18,026 nucleotides of DNA. It comes from JAUVIB01 sp964424545. GTDB taxonomy: Bacteria; Calditrichota; Calditrichia; Calditrichales; Calditrichaceae. The translations under genes and the position numbers were made by a program. The notes beneath the pieces were generated by a model. It saw only the letters and a list, made by a program, of their open reading frames with translations, made no database searches and had not been told where the DNA came from. Shown one piece after another: positions 1 through 8,776 of this stretch. The DNA is taken from assembly GCA_964424545.1 (NCBI GenBank), contig CAYRJN010000068.1:1-18026 (forward strand), written 5' to 3'. Each line of letters opens with the position of its first letter. The stretch's first letter is position 1.

Positions 1-102
1 CTGTTTTTCCTTGGTAAATTGGAACTTTACCCACAAGAAACCCAGTAGAGCCATCTCTTTTTTTCCAATCTTGTAGGGATTATATGCTTATAACAGGGGT
101 CA

Positions 103-422
103 TTAATCATTATAAAAATCAAATATATATTTATCTTTAAACGCTGTTTTAAATTCCCTTAAAAAACTTAAAAATTCTTCTTTAAAATGTTCTTTTTGGT
201 TGTTTATATACTTTTTCACATTATCAATATTTGAATGAGAATAAGAAAACGCTCCATACTCTTTTTGCCATTCAAATCTAAATTTTGCAAATCCTTTTTC
301 TTTTATAAACTATTTGATAATTTTATTGTTTCTCTTACCAAATCAGACAATCGACAAGCGGTCTTCATCCCAACGAAAATATGAATATGATTTGATATTC
401 CGTATATTGCCAATACATTAAT
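103..422 (-). pseudogene. Decayed Y1 (IS200-like / REP-associated) transposase
   Basis: Read on the minus strand, this stretch encodes the core of a single-strand HUH transposase in two frames. The first frame is open from 422 and contains the HUH motif NHIHIFVG (HxH codons at 381-389) followed by a CRLSDLVRE stretch typical of IS200-like and RAYT proteins. It hits a stop near 310. The second frame resumes at about 302-312 with IKEKGF, then FEWQKEYGAFSYSHS and a VKKYINNQKEHF segment that carries the probable catalytic tyrosine, ending at a TAA (103-105). The N-terminal third of the family is missing, because a stop lies just upstream at 423-425. A frameshift plus an N-terminal truncation makes this a dead copy. 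No clear terminal inverted repeat, target duplication or subterminal hairpin was found. Family assignment rests on motif recognition. Confidence 0.75.
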
Positions 423-608
423 TTAAACGTATATAATTCAGTTTCGGATTTTACATAAAAATTTAGAGCTGTCTTTTTAATAAACAGTAAAAAAATGATA
501 CTTTAATGTTGGAGTGAATTATAGAATTATTTACATTACACGTTAATCGAAAGGGACAACAAAACGACTAAACAGAAAGAAATTTACTTTATATGAAAGG
601 AAAAAATT
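423..608. other. AT-rich non-coding leader
   Basis: No coding frame is visible here. The stretch is strongly AT-rich compared with the genes to the right, like the transposase remnant to its left, so it probably belongs to the same eroded insertion plus the promoter of the patatin gene. A weak TTG-(20 nt)-TACATTAC element near 512-541 is a possible promoter but departs from the better examples elsewhere in the window. Confidence 0.4.
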
Positions 609-1481
609 ATGCCGGTAAAGATCGGTTTGGCTTTGGGCGGCGGCGGCGCGCGCGGTTTGGCGCATATGGGCGTTTTAAAAGTTTTTGAACGGGAAAAAAT
701 CCCCATTTACCAAATAACCGGTTGCAGTATGGGGGCTATTATCGGCGGCGCTTACTGTTTATTAAACGGCGATGCCGCAGCCACGGAGACGTTCATTAAA
801 CGTATTATTACGGGGCGGGCCTTTGGGGAGTTGGAAGTTAAAATATTTTCACCCGAAGCCGTTGACGCGAAAGACCGCGATTTGGAATACTATTTAAACA
901 GCGCCAAAAAATATTTTTCGTTGATTAAAACAATAAATAAACCGGCTGTTTACGACGAGAGTACGGTTAGCGCTATTATGGAACCCTTTCCGGATAAACC
1001 TATAGAAACTTTGCCTATTCGTTTCGCCTGTATTGCCACCGATTTGATTTCCGGTAGGGAAATAGTGATTAACGAAGGTAGTATGAAAAAAGCCATAACG
1101 GCTTCGGCCTCCATTCCCGGTATTTTTCCACCTGTAAAAATGGATCATCAATTGCTTGTGGATGGCGGAGCCACGGATAGTATTCCGGTGCAGATCGTAA
1201 AGGGGCAGGGCGCCCAATATGTTTTGGCCGTGGATGTAACCAAATGTATTGAAGACGTAGACGAGCTGGATAATGCTTTGCAGATCATGTATCGCGCGGA
1301 GGATATCGTAACGTATCATTTAACCAAGGAGCGTCTGTCCGGAGCCGATTTAATCATCAGTCCCGATGTGCATCACTATTCCTGGGCGGCGGTGCATTTA
1401 ATGGAAAAAATAATTGCGGCGGGAGAAAAAGCGGCGGAAGAGCAACTACCGAGAATCAAACACATTCTCGGAAAAGGATAG
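609..1481 (+). CDS. rssA: Patatin-like phospholipase, RssA family
   Basis: Predicted serine acyl hydrolase (phospholipase/lysophospholipase), 290 residues, cytosolic or peripheral at the inner membrane. It has the complete patatin signature: oxyanion-hole loop GGGGARG at residues 10-16, nucleophile elbow GCSMG at 38-42 (Ser40), and the DGG motif at 185-187 supplying the catalytic Asp of the Ser-Asp dyad. There is no signal peptide and no added beta-barrel or cyclic-nucleotide domain, so it belongs to the short RssA/YchK-like type rather than the PlpD or NTE types. The start is supported by AAAGGA about 8 bases upstream. It stands alone: a dead transposase lies upstream and the next gene converges from the right after 50 bases. 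It ends in TAG with only a short open stretch beyond, so TAG works as a normal stop in this genome. Family call is secure; the substrate is unknown, and the symbol marks the family rather than proven orthology. Confidence 0.92.
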   Translation: MPVKIGLALGGGGARGLAHMGVLKVFEREKIPIYQITGCSMGAIIGGAYCLLNGDAAATETFIKRIITGRAFGELEVKIFSPEAVDAKDRDLEYYLNSAKKYFSLIKTINKPAVYDESTVSAIMEPFPDKPIETLPIRFACIATDLISGREIVINEGSMKKAITASASIPGIFPPVKMDHQLLVDGGATDSIPVQIVKGQGAQYVLAVDVTKCIEDVDELDNALQIMYRAEDIVTYHLTKERLSGADLIISPDVHHYSWAAVHLMEKIIAAGEKAAEEQLPRIKHILGKG

Positions 1482-1531
1482 TTATCATTGTATTTATATT
1501 CACCTTGAAGGAATAGACGAATAAAGCGTTG

Positions 1532-2140
1532 TTAATATAGAATCATTTTACCTGCAAGTTCTTTCTCTAACTCACGATAACGTTTATAATAGCTGTTTTG
1601 CGGGTTAAAAATAAAGTCATGCACAGCATGTAAATCCCCTTTTTGGAACGATGAGAAAAGCTCCGTGTAAAATTTAATCAGTTCGGATTCCGTGTATTCC
1701 CTTTGACGCAGTTTATCTTCTTCGATCTTTTCATCGGAAACGGGAATATATTCAAAATGAATTATATTTCCACAAACATAATCGAAAATCATTTTTGTGC
1801 GTTCGATATGAAATGTATTGGTGATGACTAAGGCTGATTTTACCTTAAGGGGCGTTAAATGAATTACCATGGAGAAAAAAGCGTTTTGTATGGTATCCCG
1901 CGAGAGTTCTTCCGTTAAAATATCTTCGGCCGGAATGCCTTTAAGCAACAAATAATCATGCATGGCGCGCGCTTCGGTCACCGGAAAATCATCACGCCCT
2001 TTTCCGCTTAATAGAATTTTAGGAATTTGCGTAGAAACATATAACTCGGTTGCTTTATCCAGGCGTGTCTCAACCCAAAAAGGCAGTATGCCCCTGACGC
2101 TTATTCCCCCTCCGAGAACGATAATCATATCGGTTTTCAT
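1532..2140 (-). CDS. DUF218 / YdcF-like protein
   Basis: A 202-residue protein of the DUF218 (YdcF/SanA/ElyC) superfamily, whose better studied members affect envelope integrity and undecaprenyl-phosphate use. Family marks in order are the N-terminal IIVLGGG strand-loop (residues 6-12), Arg26, the LLSGKG loop (43-48), Glu57 in the TEARAM helix, SRDTIQNA (80-87, matching the usual SR-T-x-NA) and the TNTFHIERT segment (107-115) with His111 and Arg114. Unlike SanA or ElyC it has no membrane segment or signal peptide, so it should be cytosolic. It has a C-terminal extension of about 60 mostly helical, charged residues. Its ATG overlaps the TGA of the preceding 1387-residue gene as ATGA, so the two are almost certainly translationally coupled and act in one pathway. 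The exact reaction is unknown. Confidence 0.85.
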   Translation of the reverse strand: MKTDMIIVLGGGISVRGILPFWVETRLDKATELYVSTQIPKILLSGKGRDDFPVTEARAMHDYLLLKGIPAEDILTEELSRDTIQNAFFSMVIHLTPLKVKSALVITNTFHIERTKMIFDYVCGNIIHFEYIPVSDEKIEEDKLRQREYTESELIKFYTELFSSFQKGDLHAVHDFIFNPQNSYYKRYRELEKELAGKMILY

Positions 2141-5100
2141 CTTTTGTACTCCGGCCAGCCCATAATTGAATTGGAAACGAAACGCGGTTGCGGTTCCAAT
2201 GAGTAAATATCGCGTTCATACTCTTTGTTATACGGCGATATATTGAGCGGTTTGCCGTTAACCACGAGCGTGCTGCTTCCACCCGGGTCAAATCCCATAG
2301 CCTTTACCGCGCCGTAAGAAATTAGAATCTCGGCCATATCGTGATGCGTTGCGCCGACCGACTCGCGTATGCGTCCGTTTACCGCAAGTATAAGCAATTC
2401 TCCTTTTTTTGTCAATCCCGCGGCAATTTTAGGGCCGCGCATATCGGTAAAATCGAGCCGTGCGGCCTGTGTATTTATGGAATGAACGGTTTTCCAACCT
2501 TCTTTTTTCATATTTATTGCCGTTTGTCCGTTATCCACAAGCAGGGGGCCGGCCTCTACGGCGTATTGCACATCATTCCAGTCAATCGCCGCCGATGAAT
2601 TTAAACGTATCTGCAGCGCTTTATCAATCCGAAATAGTTTATCGGAAAACTGCGCTTTGGGGATCAGCAGCGTTAAACCTACGGGGATAATTTTAATTTT
2701 ATCGTTCTTTTTACTTTGAATAATCTCTTTTACCACATTTCCGGCAAGACGTACGACAATCTGCCCCTTGCTGTTAATTTCTTCATGATTATGAAAAAGA
2801 TCATAATAAGAGGGATTCTTTTCATCTGAACGGTTATAATATTCCGATGTAAAACTGATTTTATGATTACCGGAGAATACAGTAAATCCGGTGGCAATAT
2901 TTACCGATTCAATCCTTAGCGAGCTGTCGTTTAAGACCAGCAAAGCCGGTTTGTTAAATAACGGAGGACAAAGAATTTTATTATTCTTTATCAATAGGCC
3001 CAAAGGCGAGCCGATATAGGTTTCGGGTAATCCTAACTTGCCCACCAGTTCGGGATTCAAAATATAGCCTCCGTTCCAGGCAATTTTAGGTTTTTTACCG
3101 CTTTCGGTATAAAACTCCATCATTTGTTCGGTTACCGGTTTCGGTTTATCTTTTGTCGTGTGGATGGAAAAAAACCAATTCTCTTTATCGTTTTTAACGA
3201 CAACGCGCACCAAAACCCCGTTCCATGGTCGTTTGTCGCTGTAAATTCCGCCGACATAAGAATAATCCACTTCTCGTTTTTTCTTTTTACCGGAGAGTTC
3301 TGCTTCAAGATTCTTTAGGAAGAGATTGACCGGCGTCCCTTTGCTTTGTGCGTCCTCTCTCATGCGGCGGAACAACTCTTCCTCTCCGATTTGTTTGGCG
3401 ATGGATTTAAAACGTTTGCTGCGTAAGGCGCGGTCGAAGTCTTTTGCCGTCTGTATGGGTGTGGGATAAGATAGAGTGGTGCGGATACCCGCCGGTACAA
3501 ATTGGATAAAGCCCCTGTTCATGGGAATACCCATAATCTTTGAGGTGATGATTCGCTTAACTTTGCCGATATGGAAACGGTCGATATCCAGAATATCGGT
3601 CATCATAGCCGCGCTTTGTCCGTTGGTGATTAAAAAACCTTTACGTTTTTTTACGTATTGGATAATATCCAATCCTTTTGTACCCAATTGTCCCGCATGA
3701 AAACCGATACAATATTGCTGGATCTTAATCAGTTTGACCACTCCGTGAAAGTAGAGCGAACGCAGCTCCATATCCGGAGTGTTTTCAAGATAATACTGAA
3801 TATCTTTTGACGAATGACGATTATAAAGATGATATTCCGGCACATAAATAAATACTTCGGGAATATTTTTAATATTCTTTACTAAAAGTTGTTCGGATAG
3901 TTCTTCGTCGATTTCAAGACCGAGAATGGCGCGAATAGGCTGCAATATAAAAAATTCCATCTCATAACGGATGTAAGAGCCCGGAAAATAGATACGCGGT
4001 ACATTTTCTTTTAATTTGCGAAACAGACGTTTTCGGTTATCGATGCCGAGGCGGTGGCTGTTGGTAAGCTGGACGAGAGCGAGGTTCCAGTCGGCAAAGA
4101 AAAAATGATTGGGCAGTTGTTTGAGACTTTGGCGTTCCGGACTGACGATGTAATCAAAAATAATATTGATCAAACCGGTCAGTTCTTGAAAAGTATAGTC
4201 ATGATATGGATAATATTTTTTATTGCGATGTCGGTAAGCAAAAGAGTGGTCGTGCCTTATTTCAATTTCACCTTTGGAATAATTGAAAATATCGTCTACG
4301 GCGTTAAAAAATTCATGATAAACTTCAATGTTCAATTTTTTCTTTTTCGTATTGGCCCTTATGATATTTTGGGCGTAATAATGCGCGTCGCCACGTATGT
4401 TTTGTTCCTCAACGCGGAAGAAGCTGGGGTCAATCAAGGATTTTAAATAGAGCATAAATCCGAGGCGGCCGTATCCGGGCAGGTATTCCCGCGTTTTGGT
4501 GTTGATTACCTTATTCAGTTCATTATCATCGCAGCAGAAAGTCTGTTTGTATTCGGTAAAATAGCGCGCTGTTTTTTCATAAGACCGCTTAATTGATTTT
4601 AATTGTAAAAATTGTTTGTAAAAAATCTCTTCAAAGGTTTTTTGCAGCCCGTCAATATTAAAACGACGTTTAATTACCGAGCGATTATGGATAACCGTAT
4701 CCAAGGCGTCGTGAGGATAGAAAATTCTTTGTACGATACGATGTACAAGTTTGTCCGATATTTTATCTTTGAATTCGAGCACTTTAAGGCGCAGTGATTC
4801 GTCAAGATGCTCTCCGATCACTTCGGCATAGACCTGTTGGGGTTCATATCGACGGCAGAAAACGGGTTTGCCGGCGTAAGCGGCTTCAATTAAGGGTAAT
4901 CCGCGCCCTTCATTTTCGCTCGGCAGCAGGATAAGAGAGGAGGCGTTGTAAAGATCGGCGATGGTAAGCGGCTTTTTAAATTTGCGCTTGAATTCTATTT
5001 TGTCGAATTCACTGAAAAGAAAACCGATAAAAACCTTATCCTTAAACTTTTCAGGTAAACTATTTAGCAAATCGGCAAATTTTTTAAGAAGAAAATCAAA

Positions 5101-6300
5101 ATATTCTCCTTGTCCGTTAGCTATCGGTCCTGATATAATCAGAGAAAGTCTTAATCGAGGATTTTCATTAAATTTTCCGATAAACTGATGGTTGACAAAC
5201 AATTTCTTAATAAGTTTGAAGTTTGTTTCTATCTTTTTACGGCTAATGATACGCGTCGGCTGCAGGAATAAAATATTATCGGTCATAAATTCCAGCCGTT
5301 CAATCTTTTTATTGCCGAGTAATACGGGCTTTTCAATCTTTATTGCGCTTTTTAAAATATCCGTTATGCTTTCGGAACGGTTGCCCACAAGGTAACCAAT
5401 CTGTTTCATGGCGTTGATGCTTTCGCGTTTGGAAATGGGGGCAAACTGGTTTGCGTCAATTGCCGTACCGATTAACGCCACATTAGCCGGATTGTGTCCG
5501 TTAATTTCAATAATATGACGACTTTGATTTTTATTGATATTTACGGACATCCAAGAACGGGAACGCCAGGGGAGTAACACTTCCAATAAAGAAAACAGCT
5601 CGCCCACATCCGAATTAATGAAGAAGAAATCCCGCGGCCCCGGTTTGAGATGTTTGGTTTCAATATCGATTTTGCGATTGCCGCCTTCCCAGTAAAAATC
5701 GTGGTTATTGTTAATGACCGGTATCCCCATATATTCGGATACAAGGACGGTGGAGAGAGAGAGGGACAGATTGCCGGGATTGGAGCAGACATTAAGAATA
5801 AAAAGCAGGTTGATGTTGTTTTTTTCAATGCACTCGCCGAGCAGGCGGGTTAATTCCAGCGTTTCCCGCCAGTATTTTTTTATCAGTTCGTTATATTCTT
5901 TGCTGCCGCGCTCAAGTTTTGTTTTAAAAAATTTATGGTATAATTCCCAACTGTCGAAACTCTTAATTTCTGGAATTACACATTGTTGATAATCTTGTGA
6001 CAAGATATTGTCGGACTGCGGTGTGATACCGCCGGCGATTAAGTGTACCGGAACGCCGGGAAGCATTTGACGGATGGATTTTATATATTTGGATAATTCA
6101 ATGGTTATGCCGTCAATGAAGTAATAAAATGATAAAAAGCCTATTCCGCCTTTAACCAGTTTCTCGCGATAGTCGTAATAATTATTATCGACGGATATTT
6201 GAGGTTCGGCTTCTTTTAAGCGATCAAGGAATAGTCCCAAATCGAACCATGTATTGATTTGTTGCTGATTAAGAGAACGCATCATTTCTTTAGTATTCAT
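2137..6300 (-). CDS. GT4 glycosyltransferase / unknown region / phosphodiester glycosidase (NAGPA) fusion
   Basis: A 1387-residue cytosolic-looking protein with three parts. (1) Residues about 1-560 form a GT-B glycosyltransferase of family GT4: INNNHDFYWEGG at 196-207, the donor-domain strand LFLQPTRIISRKKIET at 344-359, and the EX7E motif SENEGRGLPLIEAAYAGKP (Glu464/Glu472). (2) Residues about 560-1010 match nothing I recognise; a histidine/tyrosine-rich stretch with HDH and HRNKKYYPYHDY lies at 683-702. (3) Residues about 1015-1387 are a phosphodiester glycosidase (NAGPA, the family of the mannose-6-phosphate uncovering enzyme): AWNGGY at 1074-1079, VEAGPLLV at 1248-1255, INTQAARLDF near 1275-1284 and the hallmark FDPGGSST at 1337-1344. 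No signal peptide or membrane span is obvious, which is odd because many bacterial NAGPA domains are exported. AAAGGAC lies about 9 bases before the ATG. The 197 bases upstream show no convincing promoter, so it may be read from the upstream GT4 gene. The first domain is a paralogue of that neighbour. Confidence 0.9.
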   Translation of the reverse strand: MNTKEMMRSLNQQQINTWFDLGLFLDRLKEAEPQISVDNNYYDYREKLVKGGIGFLSFYYFIDGITIELSKYIKSIRQMLPGVPVHLIAGGITPQSDNILSQDYQQCVIPEIKSFDSWELYHKFFKTKLERGSKEYNELIKKYWRETLELTRLLGECIEKNNINLLFILNVCSNPGNLSLSLSTVLVSEYMGIPVINNNHDFYWEGGNRKIDIETKHLKPGPRDFFFINSDVGELFSLLEVLLPWRSRSWMSVNINKNQSRHIIEINGHNPANVALIGTAIDANQFAPISKRESINAMKQIGYLVGNRSESITDILKSAIKIEKPVLLGNKKIERLEFMTDNILFLQPTRIISRKKIETNFKLIKKLFVNHQFIGKFNENPRLRLSLIISGPIANGQGEYFDFLLKKFADLLNSLPEKFKDKVFIGFLFSEFDKIEFKRKFKKPLTIADLYNASSLILLPSENEGRGLPLIEAAYAGKPVFCRRYEPQQVYAEVIGEHLDESLRLKVLEFKDKISDKLVHRIVQRIFYPHDALDTVIHNRSVIKRRFNIDGLQKTFEEIFYKQFLQLKSIKRSYEKTARYFTEYKQTFCCDDNELNKVINTKTREYLPGYGRLGFMLYLKSLIDPSFFRVEEQNIRGDAHYYAQNIIRANTKKKKLNIEVYHEFFNAVDDIFNYSKGEIEIRHDHSFAYRHRNKKYYPYHDYTFQELTGLINIIFDYIVSPERQSLKQLPNHFFFADWNLALVQLTNSHRLGIDNRKRLFRKLKENVPRIYFPGSYIRYEMEFFILQPIRAILGLEIDEELSEQLLVKNIKNIPEVFIYVPEYHLYNRHSSKDIQYYLENTPDMELRSLYFHGVVKLIKIQQYCIGFHAGQLGTKGLDIIQYVKKRKGFLITNGQSAAMMTDILDIDRFHIGKVKRIITSKIMGIPMNRGFIQFVPAGIRTTLSYPTPIQTAKDFDRALRSKRFKSIAKQIGEEELFRRMREDAQSKGTPVNLFLKNLEAELSGKKKKREVDYSYVGGIYSDKRPWNGVLVRVVVKNDKENWFFSIHTTKDKPKPVTEQMMEFYTESGKKPKIAWNGGYILNPELVGKLGLPETYIGSPLGLLIKNNKILCPPLFNKPALLVLNDSSLRIESVNIATGFTVFSGNHKISFTSEYYNRSDEKNPSYYDLFHNHEEINSKGQIVVRLAGNVVKEIIQSKKNDKIKIIPVGLTLLIPKAQFSDKLFRIDKALQIRLNSSAAIDWNDVQYAVEAGPLLVDNGQTAINMKKEGWKTVHSINTQAARLDFTDMRGPKIAAGLTKKGELLILAVNGRIRESVGATHHDMAEILISYGAVKAMGFDPGGSSTLVVNGKPLNISPYNKEYERDIYSLEPQPRFVSNSIMGWPEYKR

Positions 6301-6497
6301 AACAAAGTCCTTTCCACTTGTTTGCCTTGTTACGTACTACTGCCGAAATCCATTTCATTTTAAACCAGATAAAGCTTAGTGTTCGACAAGATGAATCCCT
6401 GTTTTAAAAGATGTCAATATTGTAGACGCGACAGACTATATAATACACGGTGCTTATTATTTATTATTAAAGAACAAACCGGGTTCGGCGTTTTAGT

Positions 6498-7775
6498 TTA
6501 AAGCGAGCTGAATAAAATCTCTAATTTTTCTTGCAGTACGTCATAGGAAAATAGCAGTTTACCAAGGTTGTAGTTAAATTCGCCTATCTCGGTTTGCAGT
6601 TTTTTATTATGAATAATTTTATCCACTTCCGCTACGGCTTCGTCGGTTAGTTTGCTTTCTTCAATCATTACAACTTTAAAACCCTTGCTGCCGATATCCA
6701 GCCAAAAAACGGGCTTATAATTATTTACAAAAATCGGCGTTTTGGCAAGAACGGCTTCTACAAAAGCGTTGCCGAATCCTTCGTAGGTGCTAAAGTAAGT
6801 GCAGGCGGTTGCATGAGCGTAAGCGTCGGATAAAGAATAGATTTTTTTACCGTCATGCGTTGTGCCGCGGTCGTTTAAAATACGGTGATGGGCGAAAAGA
6901 ACCTGATCTTCAAGTTTCCGTTTTTTAATAATGTTGATTAATTCTCGGTAATAGCCTTTACGATCGTCATCCGCCGCCGAACCGGTCACCACCAATTTGA
7001 TATTTTTATCGTCGAGACGGTCGATTAATTCCAAAGCAGTTTCTATGCCTTTACGTTTTACAATACGGGTTATTTGAAACAGTACGATATTATTATTATT
7101 CAGACCGATGCATTTTAACAAATCCGAATTATAATCATCCTTAACGCCGTAAGGTTTGTCAAAATCCATTACATTAGGTACGACGATCGAAGGAATATTA
7201 AAATTATCTTTCAAAAAATTACGGGCGTAAGTATTAATCACCGCATGTTTGGCATGAGGTATCTGCATGGGAAAGGTTTCATTGATAATTTGTTCCACTT
7301 CGGGGAAAGGAGTGTAATAGCGTTTGCCGCGTTCCCATGAAAAATCATGATCGTGACAAACAATGGGAATTCCCGTATTGTCCACTAACTTTTTGATGGC
7401 CATACCCATAGTAAGATGAGCGGGCAAAGCCGATGCGTTTTCCGATAATATAATATCTATTTTATTTTGCATCATCCATTTAAACATGCGGATGGCCAGT
7501 CCGTCCGATACGCGGTGTAAATGATCCAATAATTCAGACGGTTCGTCCGGCGGGAAAAAGAAAGCGCGGTTTTGTTCCCATTCGCATTCCGGAGAAAAAA
7601 ACGACAGACCGGGAATAAGCGTTTCGTGGTCTTCTCCTACAATCGATCGTTTGAAACGACCGGATAAAATAAAAATTTCATGTCCCATTCTTTTAAGGAC
7701 TTCGATCCATTTTTCGGTTTCGAGGGCGACGCCGTCAACGTCTCCGATTCTTCCGATGATAATGCCGATACGCAT
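6498..7775 (-). CDS. GT4 family glycosyltransferase (HDHDFSWER type)
   Basis: A complete 425-residue retaining GT-B glycosyltransferase, cytosolic face. The acceptor domain begins with RIGIIIGRIGDVDGVALETEKW (residues 2-23), the usual glycine-rich opening of GT4 enzymes, and carries HDHDFSWERG at 141-150. The donor domain has VLFQITRIVKRKGIETALEL (231-250) and the nucleotide-sugar motif EX7E in YEGFGNAFVEA (Glu332 and Glu340). The HDHDFxWER block occurs in a GT4 subgroup that, as I recall it, includes mannosylglucosylglycerate synthases, so a glucosyl- or mannosyl-glycerate product is possible. A lipid- or polysaccharide-linked acceptor fits the neighbours equally well. GGAGAA sits 6 bases before the ATG, and a good TTTG/TATCTTTT promoter lies upstream. 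The next gene downstream carries a diverged copy of the same domain. Confidence 0.9.
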   Translation of the reverse strand: MRIGIIIGRIGDVDGVALETEKWIEVLKRMGHEIFILSGRFKRSIVGEDHETLIPGLSFFSPECEWEQNRAFFFPPDEPSELLDHLHRVSDGLAIRMFKWMMQNKIDIILSENASALPAHLTMGMAIKKLVDNTGIPIVCHDHDFSWERGKRYYTPFPEVEQIINETFPMQIPHAKHAVINTYARNFLKDNFNIPSIVVPNVMDFDKPYGVKDDYNSDLLKCIGLNNNNIVLFQITRIVKRKGIETALELIDRLDDKNIKLVVTGSAADDDRKGYYRELINIIKKRKLEDQVLFAHHRILNDRGTTHDGKKIYSLSDAYAHATACTYFSTYEGFGNAFVEAVLAKTPIFVNNYKPVFWLDIGSKGFKVVMIEESKLTDEAVAEVDKIIHNKKLQTEIGEFNYNLGKLLFSYDVLQEKLEILFSSL

Positions 7776-7820
7776 TACTATTCTCCATAATTGGTTTTGT
7801 TCATAAAATTTATAATTTCA

Positions 7821-7852
7821 AAAAGATACTGAAAAAAACCGCTTTTTTCAAA
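7821..7852 (-). promoter_or_regulatory. Bacteroidota-type promoter of the GT4 gene
   Basis: On the minus strand TTTG (7852-7849) is followed by a 20-base spacer and TATCTTTT (7828-7821), close to the TTTG-N19/20-TAnnTTTG consensus. The proximal element ends 45 bases before the ATG at 7775. The spacer contains an A/T-rich dyad around GCGG (GAAAAAAGCGGTTTTTTTC), which could also be a weak hairpin. Confidence 0.55.
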
Positions 7853-7910
7853 CTTTATGATGCTCTGTTTTTTTTAATGAAAAACGGTGTTTATCGCATT
7901 AATTTGTATA

Positions 7911-8687
7911 TTAAAATAAAAAACGCATACTTAAACGGGCCAAATAATCAAAATCGGGTTCGCCGGCAAAACGATAAATGAAATCGAAAGATAATCCAAA
8001 GTTTTTATTCATCATTTTCCCTAAAGAACTGCTGATATAATATGTTGTCGTATATATATGGTTAAAATCCCATCGTATCATGGGCATCAGGGTAATCCAT
8101 GAACCGTTAAAATCTATTGTGCCTTGAATACGCAAGCTTAATTTATTAATGGCCAAATAAAGAGGATTATTATCGATAGAATAATAATATTCAATAACCG
8201 GCGCTACGAAGGCGTCGCCGTCACTAGTTTGAAAAATAGCATTTAAACGGGGAATGAGAACTTTTTGCCCGAGACCTGTTTGAATATCGGGGTCTCCCGT
8301 ATTCAAAGAATACTTAAATCCGAAAGCAACCCGACTATAGACGGACGAACCTTGATGGCTGTATAAAGAGGCCATCAGTCCCACATTTATATCGCCGACC
8401 GTGAATTTATCTTCATCAAACTCATTATAAGAGTAAATAAGCGGAACGTTGGAACCAATACTTAACCACGGATAAATTGTTTTGTAACCTTGGACGCTAA
8501 AAGCAAAAAGATTGCGAGAAGAGGTAAATTCAGCTTCTCCGATGATTATATCGAGACGGTCGCGAACTTCGGTGGGGTCGGCGCCGATCAAGGATAATTT
8601 ATTCCCCCCGTTTTGGGCGTTTAGCAGAGAAATTGTTAAAAGCATACAAGAAAAGATCGTTAAAATTTTTTTCATTATCAGTCTCAT
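7911..8687 (-). CDS. Putative outer-membrane beta-barrel protein
   Basis: Exported protein of 258 residues from the chosen start. The N-terminus MRLIMKKILTIFSCMLLT leads into a hydrophobic segment ending LLNA-Q, a signal peptidase I site of the AQ type common in this group. The mature part is built of alternating hydrophobic/polar stretches rich in Tyr, Phe and Trp, many aromatic-ended strands, and a final phenylalanine (SMRFLF), the usual C-terminal signature of an outer-membrane barrel. It vaguely recalls the MetA-pathway/transporter barrel families, but I cannot assign one. A longer reading from a GTG at 8705 exists. I prefer the ATG at 8687 because AGGT lies about 7 bases upstream; a further in-frame ATG at 8675 is also possible. 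It sits between the PAP2 phosphatase and GT4 genes and may serve the same envelope pathway. Confidence 0.7.
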   Translation of the reverse strand: MRLIMKKILTIFSCMLLTISLLNAQNGGNKLSLIGADPTEVRDRLDIIIGEAEFTSSRNLFAFSVQGYKTIYPWLSIGSNVPLIYSYNEFDEDKFTVGDINVGLMASLYSHQGSSVYSRVAFGFKYSLNTGDPDIQTGLGQKVLIPRLNAIFQTSDGDAFVAPVIEYYYSIDNNPLYLAINKLSLRIQGTIDFNGSWITLMPMIRWDFNHIYTTTYYISSSLGKMMNKNFGLSFDFIYRFAGEPDFDYLARLSMRFLF

Positions 8688-8776
8688 TTTATTACCTATA
8701 TTCACAGCTTCAAGATAAATTTATACAATTATGTTCTGGAATCTCATAAAACTTAAATATATTTTATAAAATTTCA

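Noticed and set aside
1..80. Minus-strand open frame at the left edge reading DWKKRDGSTGFLVGKVP, preceded by a stop
   Set aside because: Only about 26 codons in the window, no start codon, no recognisable family, and it lies in eroded AT-rich DNA. It could be the tail of another decayed element, but nothing supports a call.
894..1319. 141-codon frame antisense to the patatin gene
   Set aside because: Lies wholly inside a gene with complete catalytic motifs; no ribosome site and no family resemblance.
4054..4446. 130-codon plus-strand frame inside the GT4/NAGPA fusion
   Set aside because: Antisense shadow of the fusion gene; its composition mirrors the coding strand and it has no Shine-Dalgarno.
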